A stretch of DNA of 64,000 bases, taken from the NCBI GenBank assembly GCA_963519305.1, contig CAUQMS010000015.1, positions 1 through 64,000 on the forward strand, in the 5' to 3' direction. Position numbers and translations under genes: made by a program. Under the pieces are notes generated by a model that saw only the letters and a list, made by a program, of their open reading frames with translations, was not told the origin of the DNA and did no database searches. This document shows positions 24,605 to 32,433 of the stretch, piece by piece (the stretch's first letter is position 1; every line of letters begins with the position of its first letter). This DNA comes from Ewingella sp963519305 (GTDB taxonomy: Bacteria; Pseudomonadota; Gammaproteobacteria; Enterobacterales; Enterobacteriaceae).

Positions 24605-25426
24605 ATGACTTATCGCGTTATCGCTCTCGACCTCGACGGCACCCTGCTGGACCGCCAAAAACGTATCCTGCCTGAGTCTCTGGCGGCGCTGGCCGACGCC
24701 CGTGCTCAGGGTATCAAGGTTATCGTAGTGACCGGCCGCCATCACGTGGCTATTCACCCGTTTTACCAGGCGCTGCAACTCGATACTCCGGCCATCTGCT
24801 GTAACGGCACCTATCTGTATGACTATCAGGCGCGTAAAGTCATCACCTCGGATCCGCTGGACAAGATCAAAGCCAAAAAAGTGGTAGATCTGCTCGAATA
24901 CCACGGCATCCACGGTTTGCTGTATGTCGATGACGCCATGCTCTATCAGCAGCCAAGCGGCCACGTCAGCCGTTCGATTGCCTGGGGGGAAACCCTGCCG
25001 GAAGGTCAGCGCCCGAACATTGTGCAGGTCAACAGCCTGCGTGATGCGGCCGACGAAGCGCACTCGGTGTGGAAATTCGCCACGTCACATCATGACCACG
25101 ATACGCTGCGCGCCTTCGCCAAACAGGCCGAAGATGAGCTGGGTCTGGCCTGCGAATGGTCATGGCACGATCAGGTGGACGTCGCCAAAGGCGGCAACAG
25201 CAAAGGCCGTCGCCTGCAGGAATGGGTAGAATCTCAGGGCATGAGCATGCAGGACGTGGTGGCCTTCGGGGATAACTACAACGATCTGAGCATGCTCGAG
25301 AACGTTGGTCTCGGCGTAGCGATGGGCAATGCCGACGACGCCATCAAACACCGTGCAGCATTGGTGATCGCCGATAACGAACAGCCGGGGATCGCTGAAG
25401 TGATCCGCACGCGCGTGTTGGCGTAA
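24605..25426 (+). CDS. ybhA: YbhA, HAD-family pyridoxal phosphate / sugar phosphatase
   Basis: A 273-residue Cof-type HAD phosphatase. The nucleophile motif is LDLDGTLLD (about residues 7-15), motif II is VVTGRHH, and motif IV FGDNYNDLSML with its two Asp. The cap region CCNGTYLYDYQA and HGLLYVDDAML follow E. coli YbhA, which dephosphorylates pyridoxal 5'-phosphate and fructose 1,6-bisphosphate in vitro. I use the ATG at 24605 (MTYRVIALD); one four codons upstream at 24593 is adjacent to GAAGGG and cannot be excluded. Confidence 0.93.
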   Translation: MTYRVIALDLDGTLLDRQKRILPESLAALADARAQGIKVIVVTGRHHVAIHPFYQALQLDTPAICCNGTYLYDYQARKVITSDPLDKIKAKKVVDLLEYHGIHGLLYVDDAMLYQQPSGHVSRSIAWGETLPEGQRPNIVQVNSLRDAADEAHSVWKFATSHHDHDTLRAFAKQAEDELGLACEWSWHDQVDVAKGGNSKGRRLQEWVESQGMSMQDVVAFGDNYNDLSMLENVGLGVAMGNADDAIKHRAALVIADNEQPGIAEVIRTRVLA

Positions 25427-25445
25427 TATTTAAGTTATCAAATAA

Positions 25446-25469
25446 CAGGGCGCGCGCTGACGTGCCCTG
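25446..25469. terminator. Hairpin between convergent ybhA and modC
   Basis: CAGGGC-N12-GCCCTG with partial inner pairing, in the 62-bp gap between two converging stop codons. No T-run on either strand, so its termination strength is unclear. Confidence 0.45.
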
Positions 25470-25488
25470 CACTTCACATCAACAAGCC

Positions 25489-26550
25489 TTAACGGTTCAA
25501 CGACACACTCTTAATCTGCGCATACAGCCACTGTCCGGGGCGTACCATCAGTTCGTCACGCGCCCAGGGCGTAATGCGCGCCCAGAGAATATGGTCAGCC
25601 ATTGCCAGTTTGACTTCAACCTGTGTGCCAATATCCAGACATTCGAGAACCTTGGCGGGCAGAATATTGCGGATACTGCTGTTGTTGGCGGTCGGTTGCA
25701 GCACCAGCGAGACGTCAGCGGCGTTGACCCGCACACGCATCGGCGTACCGGCTGGCGCATCGACCTTACCAATCCACAGACGCTGATCGCCAATCGCCAG
25801 TGCGGTCATGTCATAGCGCGGATGGTGTTCCAGTACGCTGACATTCAGCACACTGCTCTGCTCTTCACGCGGCAACCACGGGCGCATAATGTTGCTGGCC
25901 CAGACGGTTTCCAGATCCCCCATCGCCAGCACTTTGCCGTTATCCAGCACCAGCACCTTGTCGGCCAGGCGCAGGATTTCATCCAGACTGTGCGTGACGT
26001 AGAGGATCGGAATACTCACCTCTTTCGCCAGTTTTTCCAGGTAAGGCATCAGTTCGCGTTTGCGTGGTAAATCGAGCGCGGCCAGCGGTTCGTCCATCAG
26101 CAAGATTTCCGGCGCAGTCAGCAACGCCCGTCCAATGGCTACCCGCTGTTTTTCGCCGCCCGAGAGCGTCAGCGGGAACCGGCTCAGCAGCGGTCCTATT
26201 CCCAGTAACGCCACAATATTGTCGAACTGCCCGCGCATAGAAGCAGCCATGCCGTATTGCAGATTTCCCTGTACGCGGTAGTGCGGGAACAGACGGGCAT
26301 CCTGAAAGACGTAACCGATACGACGCTTTTCAGGTGGCAGGAAAATGTTTTTTTCTGCATCGGACAACAGACGGTCGTTGAGCGCAATGCGCCCGGAATC
26401 AGGACGGGTCAGTCCGCCAATGGCGTTAATGAGCGAGGTTTTACCGGCACCAGACAGGCCGAAAATCGCCGTAATACCCTGAGCCGGTAAGTTCTGGCTG
26501 ACCTGTAAGGTCAGGTCGCCAAGTTGCTGGCTAAAATCGAGTTCGAGCAT
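25489..26550 (-). CDS. modC: Molybdate ABC transporter ATP-binding protein ModC
   Basis: ModC powers high-affinity molybdate import. The protein has 353 residues (352 in E. coli). Walker A is GLSGAGKTS at 31-39, the signature is LSGGEKQRVAIGRAL, and Walker B LLMDEPLAALD. The C-terminal third (from about residue 290) is the molybdate-sensing Mop/TOBE region. Its ATG overlaps the modB stop by 1 nt. Confidence 0.97.
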   Translation of the reverse strand: MLELDFSQQLGDLTLQVSQNLPAQGITAIFGLSGAGKTSLINAIGGLTRPDSGRIALNDRLLSDAEKNIFLPPEKRRIGYVFQDARLFPHYRVQGNLQYGMAASMRGQFDNIVALLGIGPLLSRFPLTLSGGEKQRVAIGRALLTAPEILLMDEPLAALDLPRKRELMPYLEKLAKEVSIPILYVTHSLDEILRLADKVLVLDNGKVLAMGDLETVWASNIMRPWLPREEQSSVLNVSVLEHHPRYDMTALAIGDQRLWIGKVDAPAGTPMRVRVNAADVSLVLQPTANNSSIRNILPAKVLECLDIGTQVEVKLAMADHILWARITPWARDELMVRPGQWLYAQIKSVSLNR

Positions 26551-27239
26551 CAGCCCCCCAGCCGGATACGGCTGCGCTTGGCGAGCCAGTCAGAAATCAT
26601 CAGTGAAGCCAGCGAGAGAACAATGGCCAGTACACAAAGCCGGGCGGCGGCACCTTCGGCCCCCGGCGTTTCAATCAGGGTATACATCGCCAGCGGGATG
26701 GTGCGGGTTTCGCCGGGAATGTTGGACACGAAGGTGATCGTGGCACCGAATTCGCCGAGTGACCGGGCAAACGCCAGCACGATGCCGACGATAATGCCCG
26801 GCACCGACAGCGGCAGCGTAATGGTAAAAAACACCCGCCACGGCGAGGCGCCGAGCGTGCGGGCGGCGAGTTCCAGTTTGGTGTCTACCGCCTCCAGTGA
26901 CATACGGATAGCCCGCACCATCAGCGGAAAAGCCACCACCGCCGAGGCCAGCACCGCACCGTGCCAGCTGAAACTGAAGCTGAAGCCAAACCAGTTATAG
27001 AGCCATTCGCCGACCACACCGCGTCTGCCCATGACCACCAGCAGCAAATAGCCAATCACCACCGGCGGAAGCACCAGCGGCAGATGAATAATACTGTCGA
27101 GCAGGGATTTACCCGGAAAACGGCAGCGGACCAGGATCCACGCCATCAGGATCCCCAGTGGCAAACTGCACACCACAGCCAGGCTGGAGACCTTCAAACT
27201 AAGAAGTACCGCCTGCCACTCATATTCACTCAACATCAT
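26550..27239 (-). CDS. modB: Molybdate ABC transporter permease ModB
   Basis: Inner membrane permease of 229 residues, the same length as in E. coli, with about five transmembrane helices. The EAA loop that docks ModC is AARTLGASPWRVFFTITLPLS, of which the core is EL-AARTLGASPW. It works with ModA and a ModC dimer. Unlike in E. coli, where modA and modB adjoin, 225 bp with two hairpins separates them here. Confidence 0.96.
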   Translation of the reverse strand: MMLSEYEWQAVLLSLKVSSLAVVCSLPLGILMAWILVRCRFPGKSLLDSIIHLPLVLPPVVIGYLLLVVMGRRGVVGEWLYNWFGFSFSFSWHGAVLASAVVAFPLMVRAIRMSLEAVDTKLELAARTLGASPWRVFFTITLPLSVPGIIVGIVLAFARSLGEFGATITFVSNIPGETRTIPLAMYTLIETPGAEGAAARLCVLAIVLSLASLMISDWLAKRSRIRLGG

Positions 27240-27464
27240 GTCGGTTAGTTAATCCTGAATTAATGTGACACCAGAGATAAAATATCGGCAAAAAACGCAA
27301 AGCCTTTAATCACCAACGCGCCTGCACACAGCATTAAGGCTTTACTGGCGTATTACCAGCGAATATTAGAATTTAGCGCGTTGATTTTCAGTATATTGTC
27401 GCGGGGATAGAAACAAAGTCATCCCCGCAGGAATGACTTGAAGAGTGGTGCAAAAAAAGCAGAA
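27240..27464 (-). other. modA-modB gap with two terminator-like hairpins
   Basis: First hairpin (minus strand; plus 27415-27440), 25 bp past modA: AAGTCAT and ATGACTT arms with two inner GC pairs, then TTGTTT. Second (plus 27299-27343): arms AAAGCCTTAAT and ATTAAAGGCTTT, then GCGTTTTTTG. Both read as terminators or attenuators for transcription coming out of modA. The gap has no gene. Confidence 0.6.
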
Positions 27465-28238
27465 TTAACCGCGAGGCGTAAAACCATAATGTTTAAAGAC
27501 GGCCGATGCCGCAGGCGTTTTCAGGTAGTCATAAAACGCGGTAACTTCAGCATTCTCATGGCCTTTAACAATTGCCATTGGGTATTCGACCGGTTTGTGG
27601 CTGGAAGCCGGGAACACGCCAACCACTTTCACCTTCTGGCTGGCCAGTGCGTCAGAACCATAGACAATACCCAGCGGGGCCTCTTCGCGTTCAACCAGGG
27701 CCATCGCCGCGCGAACGTCGCTGGCACGGGCCAGTTTTGGCTCAAGCGTGGCCCAGGCACCCAATTTTTGCAGCGCTTCCTTGGCATAAATACCGGCCGG
27801 TACGTGGTCAGGATCCCCCACAGCCAGACGGCTGTCGCCTAATAATTTAGTCCATTCGGTTTTGTCACTGATATCAACTTTGTCGATTTTACTGGCTTTC
27901 GCGGCAATCAGAACCAGCTCGTTACCGAGCAGAGTGTAGCGGGTATTCTCCACGATCTGCTGCTTCTTAATGCTGTAATCCATCCATTGCTGATCGGCTG
28001 AAATAAACAGATCGGCAGGTGCGCCCTGCTCAATCTGGCGGGCCAGCGTCGAGGAGGAGGCGAACGAAGAAACGACCTGCACGCCCTTCTCTTTCTGGTA
28101 CTGCGCCGCGATGTCCTGCATGGCGTTGGTCAGCGACGCAGCTGCAAAGACGGTGATTTTATCCGCTGCCTGCGCCTGAACGGTAAACCCGGTGACCAGC
28201 ACAGTGGCGGTCAGCATTTTGCCCAAAGAAGTCTTCAT
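27465..28238 (-). CDS. modA: Molybdate-binding periplasmic protein ModA
   Basis: The periplasmic receptor for molybdate and tungstate. The protein has 257 residues with a signal peptide of 24 (MKTSLGKML...VQAQA-ADK). Oxyanion-binding serines lie in the AAASLTNAMQ and SFASSSTLARQ segments; the GDPDHVPAGIYAKEAL motif is conserved. Start at 28238 has GGAG 9 nt upstream; the frame is open to 28253. A perfect ModE palindrome overlaps the promoter. Confidence 0.97.
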   Translation of the reverse strand: MKTSLGKMLTATVLVTGFTVQAQAADKITVFAAASLTNAMQDIAAQYQKEKGVQVVSSFASSSTLARQIEQGAPADLFISADQQWMDYSIKKQQIVENTRYTLLGNELVLIAAKASKIDKVDISDKTEWTKLLGDSRLAVGDPDHVPAGIYAKEALQKLGAWATLEPKLARASDVRAAMALVEREEAPLGIVYGSDALASQKVKVVGVFPASSHKPVEYPMAIVKGHENAEVTAFYDYLKTPAASAVFKHYGFTPRG

Positions 28239-28266
28239 TTTTAATATCTCCATGAATAGTACGCCT

Positions 28267-28290
28267 CGTTATATAGGCGTTAATATAACG
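28267..28290. promoter_or_regulatory. ModE operator of modABC
   Basis: Perfect palindrome CGTTATAT-N8-ATATAACG, 28 bp before the modA start. It fits the ModE consensus, and ModE (encoded at 28760) represses modABC when bound to molybdate. The TATATA within the start-proximal arm may serve as the -10 box, which would explain repression. Confidence 0.9.
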
Positions 28291-28361
28291 TGGAAACAGA
28301 GGTTGTCATCTGATTTGTCGGCAGGAATTTGAAGAACGTAATGGTTGTTGATCTGGACCAT

Positions 28362-28386
28362 AAAAAAACCCGGCGCGATGGCCGGG
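28362..28386 (-). terminator. Intrinsic terminator of acrZ
   Basis: On the minus strand CCCGGC-CATCGC-GCCGGG followed by seven T, 24 bp past the acrZ stop. Confidence 0.88.
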
Positions 28387-28409
28387 CTTCTGAATCTGAT
28401 GACGCTTTT

Positions 28410-28568
28410 TTAACGCTGTTGCGGCTGTTCGCGTTTTTCTTTGGAGTGGCCAACGTTAGAGATAACGTTAAAGACTGAGCCCATTCCCCAAATCAGACCT
28501 AAGATCACTGCGATGAAAACCGGAACCATGATCGCAGCGAAAATTAAACTTTCTAAAAGTTCTAACAT
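28410..28568 (-). CDS. acrZ: AcrZ, small AcrAB-TolC accessory protein
   Basis: A 52-residue single-helix inner membrane protein. The sequence begins MLELLESLIFAAIMVPVF and continues ILGLIWGMGSVFNVISNVG, closely matching E. coli AcrZ (YbhT, 49 residues), which lies along AcrB and alters export of certain drugs such as chloramphenicol. The tail KEKREQPQQR is charged and variable. GAGG sits 6-7 nt upstream of the ATG. The position between modA and modE is that of E. coli acrZ. Confidence 0.93.
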   Translation of the reverse strand: MLELLESLIFAAIMVPVFIAVILGLIWGMGSVFNVISNVGHSKEKREQPQQR

Positions 28569-28759
28569 GATAGCCTCACTTAACTGGCTGACACACGCCT
28601 GAATGGCGGTGATAAAACATACCTGTTAGCGATAATAGCAGCCCCGGCACGAGATTACTTTAGCTTTTAACCAACTTCGCCTGGCAAAACGTTCGGGGCG
28701 GTTTATGTCACTGCACGGATCGGCGACAATGCTGGAATCGCCTTTAAAGGAAGCCCGTT

Positions 28760-29542
28760 ATGCAAGCTGAAATCCTGTTAACGCTCAAACTCCAGCAGAA
28801 AATTTTCGCCGACCCGCGCCGCATAGAATTGCTCAAGCAGGTCAAAGTGACCGGTTCTATCAGCCAGGGCGCGAAGCTGGCGGGTATCAGCTATAAAAGT
28901 GCCTGGGATGCCATCAACGAAATGAATCAGCTGGCGGACCAGACGTTGGTGGAACGCAGCACCGGCGGCAAGGGCGGTGGCGGTGCCATCATCACCCACT
29001 ACGGCGACCGGCTGATTCAGCTGTATGACCTGCTGGCGCAAATTCAGCAGAAAGCCTTCGACGTTTTAAAAGAAGATACGTTGCCACTCGACAGCCTGCT
29101 GGCCGCCATTTCCCGCTTCTCACTGCAAACCAGTGCGCGTAATCAGTTCTTCGGCAACGTGGTCGGGCGTGACCATCAGGACGTCCAGCAGCACATCGAG
29201 GTATTACTCAATGATGGCAAAACCCGCATACGGGCCGCCGTCACTCAGCAGAGTGCCGATCGTCTGGCACTGTCTCCGGGTAAAGAGGTGCTGCTGCTGA
29301 TCAAGGCACCGTGGATAGCACTGACCGCGCAGCCCGCAAATGCGCATAACTCTCTGGCCGGCAACGTGCTGAGCATTCAGCACGGCAGCGGCAACAGCGA
29401 AGTGCTGGTCACGCTGGAGGGAGGCGAAATCTTGTGCGCCACCGTCGCCGAAGATGACGTGACCCGTCTGGCGCTTAAAGAAGGGCAAAACGTATTTGCC
29501 GGATTTGATGATGATAAGGTTATCGTGGCCACGCTTTGCTAG
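28760..29542 (+). CDS. modE: Molybdate-responsive transcriptional regulator ModE
   Basis: ModE senses molybdate, represses modABC and activates moa and molybdoenzyme operons. The protein has 260 residues: an N-terminal winged HTH (GSISQGAKLAGISYKSAWDA, about residues 31-50), the LVERSTGGKGGGGA wing and two C-terminal Mop domains with SARNQFFG and LLIKAPW molybdate-binding segments. It is divergent from acrZ. Candidate targets in this window are the palindromes at 28267-28290 and 4029-4052. Confidence 0.97.
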   Translation: MQAEILLTLKLQQKIFADPRRIELLKQVKVTGSISQGAKLAGISYKSAWDAINEMNQLADQTLVERSTGGKGGGGAIITHYGDRLIQLYDLLAQIQQKAFDVLKEDTLPLDSLLAAISRFSLQTSARNQFFGNVVGRDHQDVQQHIEVLLNDGKTRIRAAVTQQSADRLALSPGKEVLLLIKAPWIALTAQPANAHNSLAGNVLSIQHGSGNSEVLVTLEGGEILCATVAEDDVTRLALKEGQNVFAGFDDDKVIVATLC

Positions 29543-29579
29543 AAAAATGATTTTAATTCAGCATCTTGCACAATGAGAT

Positions 29580-29602
29580 TTGACAGTTTGCAGAATTGTC
29601 AA
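29580..29602. promoter_or_regulatory. Palindrome TTGACA-N11-TGTCAA in the modE-modF gap
   Basis: Six-base perfect arms centred 77 bp before the modF start. TTGACA here and the TTGACT just after could serve as -35 boxes, or the pair may bind a dimeric regulator. I do not recognise the protein. Confidence 0.4.
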
Positions 29603-29624
29603 TTGACTTCACAGAGTGATACGC

Positions 29625-29664
29625 TTATCCCTTATTTCATATATGGTTGCAATATAAGGGATAA
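29625..29664 (+). promoter_or_regulatory. Perfect 11-bp inverted repeat covering the modF ribosome site
   Basis: Arms TTATCCCTTAT (29625-29635) and ATAAGGGATAA (29654-29664), 18-nt loop. The right arm contains the AAGGGA Shine-Dalgarno, and the modF ATG follows 3 nt after it. Folded in mRNA this would hide the ribosome site; as DNA it could be an operator. Confidence 0.7.
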
Positions 29665-29667
29665 AAA

Positions 29668-31140
29668 ATGGCATCGTTGCACATCTCGCAAGGTGTTTAC
29701 CGCCTGAGCGACACCCGCACCCTCCAGCTTTCTGAATTACGCATTAATCAGGGCGAAAGCTGGGCTTTTGTCGGCTCAAACGGCAGCGGGAAATCCGCCC
29801 TTGCCCGCGCGCTGGCGGGCGAACTGGTCATGCTAAAAGGCGAAAGCCATAGCGGTTTCACCAACGCCGTGCGTCTCTCTTTCGAACAGTTACAGAAACT
29901 GGTGGAAGAGGAGTGGCAGCGTAATAACACCGATCTGCTCAGCCCCGGAGAAGAAGATACCGGGCGCACCGCCGCAGAGATGATTCAGGAACAGGTCAAA
30001 GATCCGCAGCGCTGTGCGCGGCTTGCCGAACAATTTGGCATCAGAAAATTGCTCGATCGCCGCTTCAAATATCTCTCCACCGGTGAAACCCGCAAAACGC
30101 TGCTTTGTCAGGTGTTAATGCAGCAGCCCGACCTGCTGGTACTGGACGAGCCGTTCGACGGGCTGGACGTCAACGCCCGCGCGCAGCTGGCGGAACTGCT
30201 GGCAGGTCTGTCACAGCAGGGCCAAACGGTGGTACTGGTGCTCAACCGCTTCGATGATATTCCTGCTTTTGTGCAACACGTGGGCGTTCTGGCCGACTGC
30301 ACGCTGGCGACGGTTGGCCCGCGTGAGGCTGTGATGGCGGAGGCACTGGTGGCACAACTGGCGCACAGTGAAAACCTCAAAGGGATGGCGCTGCCCGAAT
30401 CAGAAGACCCGGCCCAGCGCGTCCGCCCTCCTGCCGGTGGCCCGCTCATCGTGCTGCGTAACGGCGTGGTGAAATATAACGACCGCCCTATTTTGCATAA
30501 TCTCAACTGGCAGGTAGATCCCGGCCAGCACTGGCAGATTGTTGGCGAAAACGGTGCGGGGAAATCGACGTTACTCAGTCTTATCACCGGTGACCACGCT
30601 CAGGGCTACAGCAATGACCTGACGCTGTTTGGCCGCCGCCGCGGCAGTGGCGAAACCATCTGGGACATTAAACGCCACATCGGCTACGTCAGCAGCAGCC
30701 TGCATCTGGATTACCGCGTCAGTTCCAGCGTGCGTAACGTCATCACATCGGGCTTCTTTGACTCCATCGGCATTTATCAGGCCGTTTCCGACCGTCAGTA
30801 TTTTTTGACCAGCCAGTGGCTGGAGCTGCTCGGTCTTGGCGGCAGCAAGGCGGATACGCCTTTCCATAGTTTGTCGTGGGGCCAGCAACGTCTGGCGCTG
30901 ATTGCCCGCGGTTTGGTGAAACACCCGGCGCTGCTTATACTGGATGAGCCGTTGCAGGGGCTGGACCCCATCAACCGCCAGCTGGTGCGCCGCTTTGTTG
31001 ACGTGTTAATTGGCGAAGGTGATACCCAGTTGCTGTTCGTGTCACACCATGCTGAGGACGCGCCGGAGTGCATCACTCACCGTCTGTCGTTTATCCCAGA
31101 CGGCGATATTTACAGATATCAGCTGGATGAACTGAAGTAA
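29668..31140 (+). CDS. modF: ModF, tandem ABC-ATPase of the molybdate locus
   Basis: A 490-residue cytosolic protein with two ABC ATPase domains (about 1-245 and 260-490). Walker A motifs are GSNGSGKSA (about residue 37) and GENGAGKST (about residue 293); Walker B LVLDEPFDG and LILDEPLQG. E. coli ModF has the same length. No membrane segment is present. Its role is unclear: it has been linked to molybdate handling and photorepair by map position, not by mechanism. It follows modE by 125 bp with its own structured leader. Confidence 0.95.
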   Translation: MASLHISQGVYRLSDTRTLQLSELRINQGESWAFVGSNGSGKSALARALAGELVMLKGESHSGFTNAVRLSFEQLQKLVEEEWQRNNTDLLSPGEEDTGRTAAEMIQEQVKDPQRCARLAEQFGIRKLLDRRFKYLSTGETRKTLLCQVLMQQPDLLVLDEPFDGLDVNARAQLAELLAGLSQQGQTVVLVLNRFDDIPAFVQHVGVLADCTLATVGPREAVMAEALVAQLAHSENLKGMALPESEDPAQRVRPPAGGPLIVLRNGVVKYNDRPILHNLNWQVDPGQHWQIVGENGAGKSTLLSLITGDHAQGYSNDLTLFGRRRGSGETIWDIKRHIGYVSSSLHLDYRVSSSVRNVITSGFFDSIGIYQAVSDRQYFLTSQWLELLGLGGSKADTPFHSLSWGQQRLALIARGLVKHPALLILDEPLQGLDPINRQLVRRFVDVLIGEGDTQLLFVSHHAEDAPECITHRLSFIPDGDIYRYQLDELK

Positions 31141-31150
31141 GAATTTCAAT

Positions 31151-31186
31151 AAATCTACGGAAATAGTTCTTTATTTCCGTAGATTT
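31151..31186 (+). terminator. Long stem-loop after modF
   Basis: Perfect 15-bp arms, AAATCTACGGAAATA and TATTTCCGTAGATTT, with a 6-nt loop, 10 bp after the modF stop. No long T-run follows, so it may stabilise the modF 3' end as well as terminate. Confidence 0.65.
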
Positions 31187-31193
31187 CCTCTTC

Positions 31194-31209
31194 GTGTAAT
31201 CGATTACAC
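31194..31209. promoter_or_regulatory. Distal GalR/GalS operator
   Basis: GTGTAATCGATTACAC, a perfect palindrome that fits the gal consensus GTGNAANCGNTTNCAC at every position. Its centre is 98 bp upstream of the next operator and it lies right behind the modF stem-loop. Confidence 0.85.
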
Positions 31210-31291
31210 ACTTTATCTGACCGCCTTCTCCTCTCCCTTCACCGCTCCCTGCCCTTACTGTCTTAACCCCGTCGCCAGTGGTAAACTAACC

Positions 31292-31307
31292 ATGTAAGCG
31301 ATTCCAT
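31292..31307. promoter_or_regulatory. External gal operator (OE-like)
   Basis: ATGTAAGCGATTCCAT matches the gal consensus except for the outermost base pair. About 85 bp before galE, it corresponds in position to E. coli OE. Confidence 0.75.
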
Positions 31308-31383
31308 ATTCTTGGGCACAGATCACCTTTTTCAGCGATACCTCATGATATTGTTGTCCCTACTTCACAATCGAGGAGCAATT

Positions 31384-32400
31384 ATGTACGTCTTAGTCAC
31401 TGGTGGTAGCGGTTACATTGGCAGCCATACCTGCGTGCAATTAATTGATGCGGGTTATACACCCATCATTTTAGATAATCTTCATAACAGTAAAGCCAGT
31501 GTGCTGGAGCGAATTAACACGCTGTCCGGTAAAACGCCGCTGTTCTATGAAGGTGATGTCCGTGACCGCGCCATCCTCGACCAAATTTTCAGCGAGCATA
31601 AAATTCATTCCGTGATCCACTTTGCGGGCTGGAAAGCCGTGGGGGAATCCGTCGCCAGACCGCTGGAATATTACGACAACAACGTCACCGGGACGCTGGT
31701 ACTGCTTGAAGCTATGCGCGCGGCTGACGTGAAAAACTTTATTTTCAGCTCCTCCGCAACGGTCTATGGCGATCAGCCGAAGACGCCATATGTCGAGGAT
31801 TTCCCGACCGGTAATCCGTCCAGCCCTTACGGACGCAGCAAGCTGATGGTTGAACAGATCCTCGAAGACGTACAGCGTGCCGAACCGCAGTGGAGCATGA
31901 CGCTGCTGCGTTATTTCAACCCGGTCGGTGCGCATCCGTCAGGCCTGATGGGCGAAGACCCGCAGGGCGTTCCAAACAACCTGATGCCGTTTATCGCGCA
32001 GGTTGCCGTGGGCCGCCGTGAGTCGGTATCCATTTTCGGCAACGACTATCCGACCCCGGATGGCACCGGCGTGCGCGATTATATTCACGTGGTGGATCTG
32101 GCTGACGGCCACATCGCGGCGATGAAAACGCTGAGCGACAAAGCCGGTGTGCATATTTACAACCTCGGTGCCGGTTACGGACACAGCGTGCTGGAAGTGG
32201 TGAACGCCTTCAGCAAAGCCTGTGGCAAACCGGTGAAATACCATTTCGCCCCGCGCCGCGCCGGTGACCTGCCCGCCTACTGGGCCGATCCGACCAAAGC
32301 CGCCAACGAACTGAACTGGCGCGTCAGCCGCACGCTGGAAGATATGGCCAACGATACCTGGTTGTGGCAGTCAAAGAATCCACAAGGGTATCCGGACTAA
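31384..32400 (+). CDS. galE: UDP-glucose 4-epimerase GalE
   Basis: GalE interconverts UDP-galactose and UDP-glucose with bound NAD. The protein is 338 residues, equal to E. coli. GGSGYIGS at residues 7-14 binds NAD, SSSATVYG holds the catalytic Ser, and YGRSKLM the Tyr-x3-Lys pair. ATG at 31384 has GAGGAG 5 nt upstream; upstream in-frame starts lie in the promoter. First gene of galETKM. Confidence 0.98.
   Translation: MYVLVTGGSGYIGSHTCVQLIDAGYTPIILDNLHNSKASVLERINTLSGKTPLFYEGDVRDRAILDQIFSEHKIHSVIHFAGWKAVGESVARPLEYYDNNVTGTLVLLEAMRAADVKNFIFSSSATVYGDQPKTPYVEDFPTGNPSSPYGRSKLMVEQILEDVQRAEPQWSMTLLRYFNPVGAHPSGLMGEDPQGVPNNLMPFIAQVAVGRRESVSIFGNDYPTPDGTGVRDYIHVVDLADGHIAAMKTLSDKAGVHIYNLGAGYGHSVLEVVNAFSKACGKPVKYHFAPRRAGDLPAYWADPTKAANELNWRVSRTLEDMANDTWLWQSKNPQGYPD
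31403..31418. promoter_or_regulatory. Internal gal operator (OI-like) inside galE
   Basis: GTGGTAGCGGTTACAT within codons 7-12 of galE, identical to what I recall of E. coli OI. Its centre is 111 bp from the OE-like site, close to the 113-114 bp that supports GalR looping. Caveat: it also encodes the conserved GGSGYIG motif. Confidence 0.65.
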
Positions 32401-32433
32401 GCGCCGGATATCTGCCCGAATTAAGGAAAAGGT

